A stretch of 64,000 nt of DNA from an uncultured Roseobacter sp. (GCF_947499265.1 NZ_CANMNK010000006.1:1-64000), one strand, 5' to 3'; shown: positions 1 through 9,143, numbered from the stretch's first letter. Notes: generated by a model not told the origin, from the sequence alone. Numbers and translations: made by a program.

Positions 1-396
1 ATCGATTGTGGCGGTAACATTGAGTCTTGGCAGGAGGCGAAATTGCAGCTTCTTGACGGGCGAGGCGCGAAGCACATAAGCGTTGGCAAGTTCCGCAGCA
101 TCGTCTCCAAGAGCTTGTCTGCCATGCCAGAATTGAAGCACGTCTCATTGAGAGTCGAGTTTGGAAACGACAACACAGACCTGTGCCTCATGTCGCTGGA
201 AAATCCTAAGCATCGCGGTGATCGCGTCGTGATTGGGCTTGGCAATACGCGCGCCGTCTGCAAACCGGCTGAAAAAGCTTGGCGAGAAGTCAGTGGATCA
301 GGTCAGTGTTTTGGCAGCGAAGAAGTATCAGCGAAACCATCCTCTTGTTGCTCTACATCCAAGGTGCCGGAAGGTGTCAGTTCTTGCTGCGCATAG
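1..396 (+). CDS. Hypothetical protein, 5' end cut by the window
   Basis: The frame is open from the first base to the stop at 394-396, so the N-terminus lies outside the window; the TTG at 43 is only the first internal start-like codon. About 131 residues are visible. The middle is charged and ordinary, and the last 25 residues are rich in Ser and Cys (two CC pairs), which looks like read-through into non-coding sequence or a degenerate end. I do not recognise a family. It sits at the edge of the accessory region, so it may be the remnant of a mobile-element gene. Confidence 0.35.
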   Translation: MDCGGNIESWQEAKLQLLDGRGAKHISVGKFRSIVSKSLSAMPELKHVSLRVEFGNDNTDLCLMSLENPKHRGDRVVIGLGNTRAVCKPAEKAWREVSGSGQCFGSEEVSAKPSSCCSTSKVPEGVSSCCA

Positions 397-808
397 CAAC
401 GTAAATTCGGCAAAGCTGACATTCTTTGGAAATTTGACGACGAACGCTTTGTCCCGCGTCTTTCCTACTCGATGATGTCGAAGCCAACGAGAGCTCGCCG
501 GTCAGCCTTCGTTCATTCATCGAGCGGCGAAGCATCTTGAAGAGCCCGTTTCCATTTGAATCCTGCAATGCAGCGAAGGGCCGCTATCAAAAGCAAGGCT
601 ACGAACCTCATCAGCCGGTTTGGGTTCGAAGTGCATTTGTGGCTGCGCTACGCGAGGTGGCTTGCGCTTGCATGGCAAAAGAGCTCTGTTGAACAGCCTA
701 GAAGATCCGCTGTGCTGCAAAAGGCGGTCGAGGCCCCGCATCTGTCATGCAACGCCATGATGTGCAACCAACCCTGTGCGGAACGGTTCAAGTGAAATGA
801 GGAAGCCA
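397..808. other. Gene-free stretch, nothing recognised
   Basis: Only short overlapping frames without convincing start sites or family resemblance. Part of it (about 570-745) has the look of the GC-rich noncoding filler common between roseobacter genes. Confidence 0.4.
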
Positions 809-1861
809 ATGAGAATTACCACAGTTGCATTGTTGGCCTTTTGGGCTGCGTTCGTTTCAATGACGACGACGCTTCGGGCGACTGCGGGTGAGCATAACGC
901 AGGGGTGCAGCAGATCGCAATTCCCGCGCCAGAACGCGGAACTCATATTGATGTGACCATCTGGTATCCGGCATCTTCGGGGGGCGAGACTGTCCTCCTT
1001 GGCGACAGTGTTTTCTTCGAGGGAACCGAAGCAGTGCGAGATGCGCCAGTCTCAACTGGGCGGTTCCCCGTCATCCTCCTTTCGCATGGTGCGGGTCTGG
1101 CTGGACGTGCGGAGGCGATGAGTTGGCTTGCTACGGCGCTCGCCAAACAAGGCTTTATCGTGGCTGCTCCTACGCACCCTGGCAATACCGGCCCGGACCG
1201 TTCTGCGGCAGAGACAATGAAGCTTTGGCTGAGACCGCCCGACTTATCGGAGACACTTAACGCCATCGAAAAAAGCCAGGCTTTCCAAGCCCATATTGAA
1301 GCCGACAGAATCGGCGTTGTGGGGCTGTCGATGGGCGGCAATACCGCCCTTTCTATCGCGGGCGCTCGCCTCGATTACGAGCTTCTGGCAAGCTATTGCG
1401 ACACGAATGATCTTAACGCATCGCTGTGCGATTGGGTGCGCCTAAGTGGCGTCGATCTGCGCGAGATGGACAAGGAGGCCGCCAGTAGGGACAATCGAGA
1501 CAACCGGATGAGTTTTGTCATGGCGATAGATCCAGTCCCCGCCGACGTTTTTTTGGTCGAGTCATTTGCGGGAATTTCGATCCCAGTCACGCTGATAAAC
1601 TTCGGCGCAGAAGGTGAAATTCCTTTGACCGCGCAAGCGGCGAACATCGCGGAAGCTATTCCCAACGCCACCTACGAGGTGATCGAAGATGCCAGTCACT
1701 TTTCCATGTTCGCAAATTGCAAACCGGGGGCTGAGGAGATCGCCCGAGAGGAAGGCATTGAAGAGCCGATCTGTGCAGATGGGAACGGGTACTCGCGGGA
1801 CGCGATACATGCACAACTGATCGAGATGATTGCGACAGCCTTTGATCGTGTAGTGAGATAG
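809..1861 (+). CDS. Secreted alpha/beta hydrolase (dienelactone hydrolase / PAF-acetylhydrolase-like)
   Basis: A probably periplasmic esterase or lipase-like hydrolase of unknown substrate. The N-terminus is a signal peptide (MRITTVALLAFWAAFVSM, then a small-residue region). The nucleophile elbow GLSMGG lies near residue 180, the oxyanion region LSHGAGL near residue 95, and a late Asp/His pair (EDASHFSMF) supplies the likely catalytic His. The frame is open from ATG 776, but GAGGAA sits 5 bases before ATG 809 and the signal peptide starts cleanly there, so 809 is preferred (797 is also possible). It stands alone on the plus strand with no operon partner. Family is secure; substrate is not inferable. 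Confidence 0.8.
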   Translation: MRITTVALLAFWAAFVSMTTTLRATAGEHNAGVQQIAIPAPERGTHIDVTIWYPASSGGETVLLGDSVFFEGTEAVRDAPVSTGRFPVILLSHGAGLAGRAEAMSWLATALAKQGFIVAAPTHPGNTGPDRSAAETMKLWLRPPDLSETLNAIEKSQAFQAHIEADRIGVVGLSMGGNTALSIAGARLDYELLASYCDTNDLNASLCDWVRLSGVDLREMDKEAASRDNRDNRMSFVMAIDPVPADVFLVESFAGISIPVTLINFGAEGEIPLTAQAANIAEAIPNATYEVIEDASHFSMFANCKPGAEEIAREEGIEEPICADGNGYSRDAIHAQLIEMIATAFDRVVR

Positions 1862-2423
1862 GATCAATTCACGTTACGGATGATGCGATTTCACGCACCC
1901 ATTGGACACATCAGAAGGTGACCGGGCTCTAAGCATTCGCTGGATGCATCTACGCTACCTACCAAAAAGACCGCTTATTCAACGTTATGAATACCGATGG
2001 TTGAATACCTTGTTCTTTATGAAGCAGTCATTCATCCGCGAATTGGAAACGGCAACTAAGTCCCGCAAATCGTGAGTTCGCCCATCAACTGATTTTGCGG
2101 TTGCAGCGAAAGTCCGCAATGACGGGCCGCGCCGCAGCATGGCGAGGCCATGACGGATGTCCGGTTTGGGCCGTCCGTATCGGGTCGTAAAGGATGGTTT
2201 CGAACCGATGCAGCGCCCGCCCCGAAGTCGGCAGCGAGCCCATAGTGCGCAATGCTGCACGCTGCACGAAGGTCCGCTCTTCAATAGATGCCACTGAACT
2301 TGCTCGCTAGAACTCCCTTTGGAAATTCGAAGCAGCGACCTGCACACATCTTGGCTTGACGCGTTCGAAGTGTGCGAGAAGGGGATTGACGAGCCAGCGT
2401 TCTTGGTGCTCGCTTGATCTGCT
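1862..2423. other. Gene-free stretch
   Basis: A minus-strand open frame covers 1985-2716 but overlaps the membrane protein and has no recognisable protein features. The GC-rich part near 2080-2300 looks like noncoding filler. Nothing else supported. Confidence 0.4.
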
Positions 2424-3260
2424 ATGATTGAATACATTGTCGAAACCGTTTCAAGTGCGTCTCCGCTTGCTTTGGGGTTGATGTGTGGAGGTTTCTTACT
2501 ATCCATTGCAGCCTGGGCTGAAAAGGAAGCTAACGACGAGATAAAAGGACGTTTAATCGAACGAATTGAAAGATTCGTTGCATATTCGACCATCTTAGAC
2601 ATACGAGAAATTGTCACTTCAGGATTCGATGTGATTTTTGGGAAGCACCCTTTAACGCTTCGCTTCATCGTTTCATCAACGCTGTATACAACAGCTTGGC
2701 TGGTGTTGATCAGCATTTTCGTTGCTGCCTACTGGCACAAGACCGACAACGTAAATGAAAGCGAGACACTACTATACATAATCAGGGATATTTTGAGCTT
2801 CAACTCAGATGCACAATACTGGGTTTTAGTGCCAATTTTGGCAGTGAACTACATCGGAGACTTTCTTTCAATCATTGTGACGCGTGTACTCGTATCCAGG
2901 ATTCAAGGCGTCATAAGTCTGCTGGGATTGCTAGTGGTCGATGTCGTCACAAGCTTCCTAATATACCTCGTTAGCTTCAACAGCATCATTACAGCATTTG
3001 GAGCGAGAACCGTATGGGGGTTCGAGGAGGTGCTAGGAATCATCTTGTTGACTGACGCGGATGCGGGTCCGGAGCTACTGCTATCAACGTTTAGCACAAC
3101 ATTCTGGTTTCTTTTTGTTGCGCTTGGGCTGTTGATCTTACAGGTTGCGAAGCGGTTCTTTAAATTTCAGAACTACAAAAAGCGGCCATTTTTTTTCATT
3201 GGGTATTTGTCGACGATACCAGCTTTTTTGTTTGGCGCATTTGTTGCCATAGTCCTTTGA
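2424..3260 (+). CDS. Unknown six-helix membrane protein
   Basis: A 278-residue protein I do not recognise. Hydrophobic segments fall at about 12-31, 81-103, 132-152, 163-186, 217-241 and 255-277, consistent with six membrane helices. A charged cytosolic stretch (34-78) follows the first helix. No enzyme motif is visible. Base composition is clearly more AT-rich than the flanking core-type genes, which suggests transfer with the mobile region. There is no strong ribosome binding site before the ATG. It could be a defence or stress membrane effector, but nothing in the sequence shows this. Confidence 0.6.
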   Translation: MIEYIVETVSSASPLALGLMCGGFLLSIAAWAEKEANDEIKGRLIERIERFVAYSTILDIREIVTSGFDVIFGKHPLTLRFIVSSTLYTTAWLVLISIFVAAYWHKTDNVNESETLLYIIRDILSFNSDAQYWVLVPILAVNYIGDFLSIIVTRVLVSRIQGVISLLGLLVVDVVTSFLIYLVSFNSIITAFGARTVWGFEEVLGIILLTDADAGPELLLSTFSTTFWFLFVALGLLILQVAKRFFKFQNYKKRPFFFIGYLSTIPAFLFGAFVAIVL

Positions 3261-3441
3261 TTGGCGAGCGTTTGTTTTTGGTTTGGCGTGCACCGCCCGA
3301 GTGGAGGTTTCGTTGATTGAGTCAAAACCCCAGAGCGGCATTATTCCGACTTTTATAAAAGCCGACATTGGCGCAAACGCAGCAAAAGCGCGCTTCGTCC
3401 CGCGTTGCTGACATCGGAAGATAAAATATTAGGAGGGCGAT

Positions 3442-3645
3442 ATGACAGACAGAGACAATGTGCGCGCTTTGGTTGGGGATATCATTAGCGAAAATAGGTC
3501 AAAGGTTTCTGACCCTGAGTGGGCTGATCACGTAGTGTCTGAGCTGCGCGGTATGCCGGTGAATTTGGTGCAATACGCTTTGCTGGCTGCGATAATGCGT
3601 GACGCCGCTGACTTGATTGAGCATCTGAAGTCGAGAAAAGAATAG
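3442..3645 (+). CDS. Small acidic hypothetical protein (67 aa)
   Basis: A strong ribosome binding site (AGGAGG, 6-7 bases before the ATG) supports a real gene. The product is a short, mostly helical, acidic protein without membrane segments or known motifs. It lies immediately upstream of the relaxase remnant, where small accessory proteins are common on mobile elements. Function unknown. Confidence 0.5.
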   Translation: MTDRDNVRALVGDIISENRSKVSDPEWADHVVSELRGMPVNLVQYALLAAIMRDAADLIEHLKSRKE

Positions 3646-3689
3646 GAGCCAAAGGTCGCCTCCAAGTCCGAGTTTGTCAGTACTGGCCC

Positions 3690-4226
3690 TTCAGCTACCA
3701 TCTCTTCGTGAAGACGATAAAACGTAGCGCCGGGCGCTCTGCCACGGCAGCCGCTGCCTACCGTGTCGGGGAGCGCATCGAGTGCCAGCGTGAAGGCCGC
3801 GTCCAAGGTTGCACCCGCAAACAGGGGATCGAGGTGTCCTTCATCCTGGCACCGAAGGACGCCCCGGACTGGGCCACGGATCGCTCTCGTCTCTGGAACG
3901 AGGTTGAGGCCAGCGAGACCCGCCGCAACTCCGTCACCGCCCGTGAGTGGGAACTGGCGCTGCCGCCCGAGATCAGCGCCGAGGATCGGTGGCAGATCAC
4001 CCGCGACTTCGCCCAGGAGCTGGTCAGCCGCTATGGCGTAGCCGTCGATGTTGCAATCCACGCGCCGCTCCGCGAAGGCGATCAACCGTCTGTGAATGAG
4101 CGACTGAGGGACGTTCTGAACAAGCCGCGTGAAAAGCTGGAGGTAGAGGACGAGCGCGAACAAGAAAAGGACCAGGAGGTGGAGAAGGATCGGGACATCG
4201 ACCGGGGGCCTACGCATGATCTCTAG
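3690..4226 (+). pseudogene. Remnant of a MobA/MobL-type relaxase
   Basis: Relaxases of this family nick DNA at oriT to start conjugative transfer. The sequence FSYH-FVKTI-RSAGRSATAAAAYR is the hallmark N-terminus. Homology begins at about 3690, before the first usable start (GTG 3708), so the native start is lost. The relaxase domain runs to VDVAIHAP, where intact members continue into the HNPHAH-type metal-binding motif. Here it jumps directly to an unrelated charged tail rich in Glu, Lys and Asp, giving only 172 residues. The metal-binding histidines are missing, so nicking activity is not expected. I read this as an internal deletion in a transfer gene. Confidence 0.75.
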
Positions 4227-4245
4227 TTGTTGACTCGCCTAAGTC

Positions 4246-5058
4246 TTATGAGCGGTCGTGCCGGTCGATTGGCTGAATGAAGAGCACTAGGCCCTGCACT
4301 ATGGAAGTTAGTGCCAAGAGAATTACCGCCGCCAGCATCGCCTCGCCCCTTCCACCGCCAATGTCCATAGTAAGCACGTAAATCTGAACCGCCAGCGGAC
4401 TAGCGGATTCATTCAACCCACTAAGAATGACGAAGCTGACCCCAGAAGTCAGAAGCAGGACGGCTGCATCTCCAAGACCTCGCCCTACAGCCATTATCGT
4501 AGATGCGACGAGTGCGGGCATGGCAGCACGGAACTGCACAGAGCGCACAGCATGGTTCGCGTCAATACCGAGCGCAGAAAGTTGTGGCCGATACATCCGA
4601 TCAGCGCTCAGTAAGCCGTCAACAAAGCTGTTGAACATGATCGGAACCATCATGCAGGCTAGGGCGGCAATTCCAGTAGCCGCACTAACTCCAAGGCCAA
4701 AAAGACTGCCAAAGAGAACGGCGCCCGCGACGCCCCAAACCAGACGCGGAAGACTTGCCCCGACTTCCATTATTCGGCGCATGATCCGCGCAAAACTACG
4801 TCCGCTATCAGAACTTGATGTTGAGGTTTCCAAAAAAAGGATCGAGGACAGCAGTGCAATCGGTGCGCTTATCGTGGTGGCACTCCCGACAATGACCAAT
4901 GTGTTCAAAGTCGTTTCCAATACGCTACCTCGGTAGGATAAACCTAAGGGATCAGAGTCTGCGAGGTGGTTGTAGGCCCCATGGCCGAGCATAGAGAGTA
5001 AAGCCAAAATCACAACGACAGGCAAAAGAACGGAACTTTTTTCAAGGATGCGCATCAT
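4246..5058 (-). CDS. Phosphate-type ABC transporter permease (PstA-like)
   Basis: Inner-membrane permease of a PstSCAB-like importer, 270 residues, with about six hydrophobic segments. The cytoplasmic coupling loop (MAVGRGLGDAAVLLL) matches the EAA-type loop of PstA/PstC permeases. It is the last gene of a four-gene minus-strand operon (binding protein, ATPase, PstC-like, PstA-like), 15 bases after the PstC-like gene. No phoU or pho regulator is present, so the substrate may be phosphate or another oxyanion. It runs tail to tail with the relaxase remnant. Confidence 0.8.
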   Translation of the reverse strand: MMRILEKSSVLLPVVVILALLSMLGHGAYNHLADSDPLGLSYRGSVLETTLNTLVIVGSATTISAPIALLSSILFLETSTSSSDSGRSFARIMRRIMEVGASLPRLVWGVAGAVLFGSLFGLGVSAATGIAALACMMVPIMFNSFVDGLLSADRMYRPQLSALGIDANHAVRSVQFRAAMPALVASTIMAVGRGLGDAAVLLLTSGVSFVILSGLNESASPLAVQIYVLTMDIGGGRGEAMLAAVILLALTSIVQGLVLFIQPIDRHDRS

Positions 5059-5073
5059 ATCCAGAGCTCCAAT

Positions 5074-5916
5074 CTAGCGGTTTTTCATCAGTTTGGACGC
5101 GAGAAATGCCCCGAGTACATTTATGAACACGATGAGCGCCCCCAGGATGAGAATGGCTACATACACCATTCCAAGATGCTCCCCAGATGCGGCCCCATGG
5201 TTCTTCAAAACCATTGTCGTAAGCGTGTGTGCGCCCTCAAATAGGGCAGGGAGAAAGCCGGCATGCGGAACGTTTCCAATCACGAAGGAGACGGCCATCG
5301 CTTCCCCCGCGCCCTTGCCGAGCGTGAACGTTGCCGCAAGCGTCAAGTCGCCACGAATTTTTTGGAATACGAGACGGTACACCGCTTTACGCTCAGGGAT
5401 TCCCAAAGCCCTAGCGGCATCCACGATTTGACCACCTTGCTGTCGGAGCCGCGCATAGAGAACCAGTGTGAAAGATGGCCAGGTCATGAGGAAGAGCGCG
5501 ATCACGCCACTTGCAACTGACAATCCAATGTACCGGGCAACGAGCTCGAGGCAGAAAAGACCTACGAGTACCGACGGTAGTGACGCAAGTACTGTCAGAA
5601 CGAGTATAGACACTCGCCTTTCAGATGTGCTGGCGAAAAACGCCAAACTCACGGCTGCTGGGACACCTACCAGGACGCAGGCAATCGTTGACAAGAAGGC
5701 GCAAAATACGGTGCCAACCAGTAACGGCAATACGCCAAACGCGCCCGTTTCGGGTGCCCAACTGGCCGACAGCATCATACCAATTTCAACGGTTTGAAAT
5801 GCGGGCACGGCCCTGATTGCCAAGAGCAGTACTAGTGCAATCACTGTGATGGGGGGGATCAGCCCCACGCCAAAGATAAGGACCATTCGCCAGCTTGGCT
5901 TAAGAGCAGGCATCAA
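5074..5916 (-). CDS. Phosphate-type ABC transporter permease (PstC-like)
   Basis: A 280-residue permease with six predicted helices and the coupling loop LGKGAGEAMAVSFVIGN, typical of PstC. Its ATG overlaps the stop of the ATPase gene by four bases (5913-5916), indicating translational coupling. It should form the membrane channel with the PstA-like partner. The substrate is inferred from family only. Confidence 0.82.
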   Translation of the reverse strand: MMPALKPSWRMVLIFGVGLIPPITVIALVLLLAIRAVPAFQTVEIGMMLSASWAPETGAFGVLPLLVGTVFCAFLSTIACVLVGVPAAVSLAFFASTSERRVSILVLTVLASLPSVLVGLFCLELVARYIGLSVASGVIALFLMTWPSFTLVLYARLRQQGGQIVDAARALGIPERKAVYRLVFQKIRGDLTLAATFTLGKGAGEAMAVSFVIGNVPHAGFLPALFEGAHTLTTMVLKNHGAASGEHLGMVYVAILILGALIVFINVLGAFLASKLMKNR

Positions 5917-6719
5917 ACGACCCTCTGAATCCGATTGGGAGCTTGCCCGACCTTATTCAGTCGAGGATTCGCTAATTCGTCTCCTGCATTCAGCAGACGC
6001 TGTACAGTAAACGGAGCAGATGACGCACGTGCTTCGTGTGCTGGTCCGTCGAACTCCACACGCCCCTTGTTCATGACGATAACACGACTAGCCCAAGCAA
6101 CCAGCCGAGTGTCATGCGTGATTAAGATGACAGGTTTTTCGGCGGCTTCCGCATGGATCATGCGAACGATATCCAAGCTCACTGGGTCATCGAGGCCAGA
6201 CGTAACCTCGTCTAGAACCAGCATTTTCGGTCTCATGATGACGGCTCTCAGGATGGCTAAGCGCTGTCGCTGCCCTCCGGACAAGTCTGTAGCGTTCATG
6301 CCCAAATCGATCTGTCCGAGACCGTATTTCTTTAGCAATGCTTGTAATTCGTCGTTGTCCAACACTGGGTCGGGTTTGCGGAGAGCGAGTTTAGGGATCT
6401 CGACTAGGTTCTCCCAAGGCGTCCCAGGAAACATGATCGGGTCCTGAAATACCAAACCAACTTCAGAGCCAAGTTCCGGCAGTCCCCACTCATCAATCGG
6501 TCGGCCCAGTACGGAAAGCAAGCCTTTGAACTTGAGCCCAGTGCTGCCTTGGCCCGGCCGAAGCTGCCCGGTGAGAGCCTTAGCAAGTGAACTTTTGCCC
6601 GACCCGGAGTCGCCTAGGATCACGATCAAACCTGGTTTGTCGACGCGAAGCTGGACCCGGCTCAGTATGGTGCTTTCACCCGCCCGGACAGAGAAGTTAC
6701 TCATATACACGTATTGCAT
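5913..6719 (-). CDS. Phosphate-type ABC transporter ATP-binding protein (PstB-like)
   Basis: ATPase subunit of the importer, 268 residues. Walker A is GDSGSGKSS (near residue 36), the signature is LSGGQRQRLAI, Walker B is MLVLDEVTSGLD and the switch His is in LITHD. The protein ends with a basic tail. It is second in the operon, between the binding protein and the permeases. All catalytic residues are present, so the protein looks functional despite its location in a decayed mobile region. Confidence 0.85.
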   Translation of the reverse strand: MQYVYMSNFSVRAGESTILSRVQLRVDKPGLIVILGDSGSGKSSLAKALTGQLRPGQGSTGLKFKGLLSVLGRPIDEWGLPELGSEVGLVFQDPIMFPGTPWENLVEIPKLALRKPDPVLDNDELQALLKKYGLGQIDLGMNATDLSGGQRQRLAILRAVIMRPKMLVLDEVTSGLDDPVSLDIVRMIHAEAAEKPVILITHDTRLVAWASRVIVMNKGRVEFDGPAHEARASSAPFTVQRLLNAGDELANPRLNKVGQAPNRIQRVV

Positions 6720-6745
6720 GACCGCGCTCCCTTTCGACCCGCGCT

Positions 6746-7621
6746 TTACGAAGCAGGCGTGAAGCCTGCCTCCCTAATCGCTTGATGACCTTCCGGGGAT
6801 TGAAGGAGGTTCAGAAAGTCGCGCGCGAGAGGTGTTGTAGACGGAGCCATCTCCAGACCTTGACGCGGCAACAAGCAGAAGAGGGTCCGTGTCAACGGAT
6901 AGTCCGCATTACGCTCCGAGGAGGTGCCGGTGCTCAAATCATCGACAGCCAAGATCTTGAGCGGCTCGCCTGAAGCAATAGCCCGTTCTGCATCGGCAAC
7001 AGAAACATAGCCGATACCACGGGTCGCACTGATAAGATTCAGGACTTCCCCATTGGAACCGCCCACAGCGTCCGAGCTGAGAGGCTCGCCTGACATCCCA
7101 ATACCGTCCTGGAAGGATTGATAGGTGCCATGGGCGGCTGCTTTCCCGATGAAGGTCACGTCTTCGAAGCCTTCAACTCTGAGACCACTGCTCAGCGCTC
7201 TCAGCTCATTAGTGGTGACATTCTCACGGGCGAAGGTTTCATGGGCCACAATTGCAATCTGATCAATTGCCATAGGGATGAACAATACACGACGCAGCTC
7301 GTTCTCGGTTGGCTCTCTGGCCGCCGCCCCGGCGTGCGCATGACCGGATGCAACATCAAGAATGGCAACGGCAGAGCCGCCTGCAACAATTGTCACGCTT
7401 ACGCCTGGGTTCGCTTGCTCGAAAGCAGGTGCCAAAGCCATGAACAACGGTGCGGCAGTTGTCGCAGTGGATATGTTGAGTTTTTCACGTCCACTGCAAG
7501 CCGGTAATCCAGCAAAGAACGTAGTTGCGAGTGCAGCCTGCATAAGCGATCGACGTGTCATGTCGGGGGTTTCGTTGTCGCCGATAGAATGCGGCATGTG
7601 AGAAGTGTTGACCCCAAGCAT
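6746..7621 (-). CDS. Phosphate-type ABC substrate-binding lipoprotein (PstS-like)
   Basis: Periplasmic binding protein of the importer. The frame is open from 7738, but a strong GGAGG lies 5-6 bases before the ATG at 7621, so 292 residues are expected. A twin-arginine pair (TRRSLMQAALATTFFAG) is followed by a lipobox-like LPAC with Cys 42, suggesting a Tat-exported lipoprotein. The mature part has the PstS-like features AGGSAVAILDVASG and SNGEVLNLI with VGGSNG. It is first in the operon. Its promoter region contains an AGCT-N5-AGCT dyad (7656-7676) shared with the neighbouring unknown gene. Confidence 0.8.
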   Translation of the reverse strand: MLGVNTSHMPHSIGDNETPDMTRRSLMQAALATTFFAGLPACSGREKLNISTATTAAPLFMALAPAFEQANPGVSVTIVAGGSAVAILDVASGHAHAGAAAREPTENELRRVLFIPMAIDQIAIVAHETFARENVTTNELRALSSGLRVEGFEDVTFIGKAAAHGTYQSFQDGIGMSGEPLSSDAVGGSNGEVLNLISATRGIGYVSVADAERAIASGEPLKILAVDDLSTGTSSERNADYPLTRTLFCLLPRQGLEMAPSTTPLARDFLNLLQSPEGHQAIREAGFTPAS

Positions 7622-7655
7622 CGTCACCTCCTTTTTATATATCCTGTAATCACTA

Positions 7656-7676
7656 TAATAGCTAAAATAGCTATTA
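7656..7676. promoter_or_regulatory. Dyad in the binding-protein promoter region, AGCTAAAATAGCT core
   Basis: TAATAGCT (7656-7663) and AGCTATTA (7669-7676) form a perfect inverted repeat with a 5-base spacer. The 13-base core at 7660-7672 recurs twice at 9032-9067. It lies 35-55 bases upstream of the PstS-like start codon, in a suitable place for an operator. Confidence 0.5.
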
Positions 7677-7784
7677 AGTACATTTAAGAGATATCGGTGA
7701 GAGCGATTCGAGTCAACCTTTATGGCCGTTATGTACATTTATAGTACTATATAGATCTGGCAAGAAGTGCTCAGGTTAAGCCGT

Positions 7785-8993
7785 TCAGCCAGGATGCTCG
7801 TCTACTTGCCAGTCTTTTGCCAACTGGTGTTCCAACGCCCTACGATAATCGCCGAGCTCGATTTCTTCACGAGCATCGAGGCGTTCACAGATGAGATCGT
7901 GTAGTCGTTTTCGTTTGATAACTTCACTCGTTATAGCGCTATTTTTATTTCCAGGATTTGTTTTTACAACGGTATCTGTGAGGTTGGAAATATAGTAAAA
8001 TAAGCCATCTTCACCCAACTCGCCAAAGCACTTTCGTGTGTTTTCCTTTATATCAGAGATATACTGCCGGATGGTCGAGTTAGTTGGCTTGGCTATCAAA
8101 TCTGCTAGCCTACGTTCTTTTCTCATACTGCGTTGACGCTTTGTCCAAGTATGGTTTTTGTATGGTATCAATACGATACGGGCGGAAATAGGTCCGTGCT
8201 CGTCCTTGGATAGCACCGGACCTAGGAGAACCTCCGAGCTGTCGTTCAATTTCTGAAGGGCCTGCACACGGTAGCCGTTACTGCCGTTCCAGTCGTTCGC
8301 ATGTCCAAATAGGTAAAGCGCTCCGTCGGCAAAAACGCCCCCCCCTAAAACTGTGACGGGTTTCTTTCCTCTAATGTATTGGTTCTCGTAAGTTACAAAA
8401 CGACTATCCTCTCCACCTTTTGGGCGAATAGAAAAAATGAAGCGAATTACATCAGCCTCATTGGAGCTCCTGCGATATCCAATAAAATCTCCGTAGTAAC
8501 CTGACGGGATTTCTTCGTTGTTGTTGGTTTCGGGAAGTTCTAAAGCAAGCCGACTAAACGGGTTCTTCATAACGCTGACGCTTTTCTTGATCTGGCTATG
8601 AAAGGCTCGGACCTTTTGGTCCAGGTTCTCAGCGTCGGCCTTGCTATATCCTTGGATGTCTTTGTAGCTGGGCCAAACGGTAAATTTCTTGCGGAACCTG
8701 AACACAAAGAAGTCCGCCAGTAAGGCCGACATTTCTGTATGTGCCTTTGGAAGGTTACCCGCAGGACCAAACACTTCAGCCAGTTTTGAACTTTCGCGGA
8801 GATGTTCTGCGCCGCGTTCAAGAGCGAAGAGGCGTATCTCTCGGCGTAGCTTGCGCATCAAAGGTGACCCACCGCGCTTGGCTCTACCGCCATTTATACG
8901 GGCGTCTATCGTGGAAATCTCAGTAACAATCTTGTTTAGGGCTGCTATTTGCTCCGTCCGAAGCGTGAGTGCGTAGATCATAATTTTCTCCAT
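7785..8993 (-). CDS. Unknown protein of an accessory region (402 aa)
   Basis: I do not recognise this family. The N-terminal 100 residues are basic and helical (R-rich around MRKLRREIRLFALERG), the middle is mixed alpha/beta with a glycine-rich turn (VLGGGVFADGALYLFGH), and the C-terminus is charged and helical. There are no membrane segments. AGGACAA precedes the ATG at 8993; a second ATG at 8981 has GGAG 6-7 bases upstream and may be the true start (398 aa). Composition is AT-rich compared with the core genes. The same palindromic motif occurs upstream of this gene and upstream of the transporter operon downstream of it, which hints that it is or is controlled by a DNA-binding regulator. 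That role is inference. Confidence 0.6.
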   Translation of the reverse strand: MEKIMIYALTLRTEQIAALNKIVTEISTIDARINGGRAKRGGSPLMRKLRREIRLFALERGAEHLRESSKLAEVFGPAGNLPKAHTEMSALLADFFVFRFRKKFTVWPSYKDIQGYSKADAENLDQKVRAFHSQIKKSVSVMKNPFSRLALELPETNNNEEIPSGYYGDFIGYRRSSNEADVIRFIFSIRPKGGEDSRFVTYENQYIRGKKPVTVLGGGVFADGALYLFGHANDWNGSNGYRVQALQKLNDSSEVLLGPVLSKDEHGPISARIVLIPYKNHTWTKRQRSMRKERRLADLIAKPTNSTIRQYISDIKENTRKCFGELGEDGLFYYISNLTDTVVKTNPGNKNSAITSEVIKRKRLHDLICERLDAREEIELGDYRRALEHQLAKDWQVDEHPG

Positions 8994-9031
8994 TTGTCCT
9001 AAAGGTTACATCAATAAAACGATAGGTAGCG

Positions 9032-9067
9032 AGCTATTTTAGCTGGAGAATACCAGCTAAAATAGCT
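9032..9067. promoter_or_regulatory. Paired operator: 15-bp perfect inverted repeat
   Basis: AGCTATTTTAGCTGG (9032-9046) and CCAGCTAAAATAGCT (9053-9067) are perfect inverted copies separated by 6 bases. Each arm contains the palindromic core AGCT-N5-AGCT, with centres 23 bases apart, about two helical turns. It sits between the divergent genes starting at 8993 (minus) and 9144 (plus). Confidence 0.6.
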
Positions 9068-9143
9068 GGAGATAGTCAATACAAAGACTCTCTGTGGCTT
9101 GCGTAGTTTGATCTAAAATCAAGTTGCTAGAAAGGAGTTTGAG

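Noticed and set aside
556-2300. Possible repeat between the GC-rich stretches near 570-745 and 2080-2300
   Set aside because: Short shared words such as GCAGCGAA are present, but no continuous alignment could be followed by eye.
1985-2716. Minus-strand open frame of 243 codons
   Set aside because: It overlaps the membrane protein gene, has irregular composition and no protein-like features; the plus-strand gene is far more credible.
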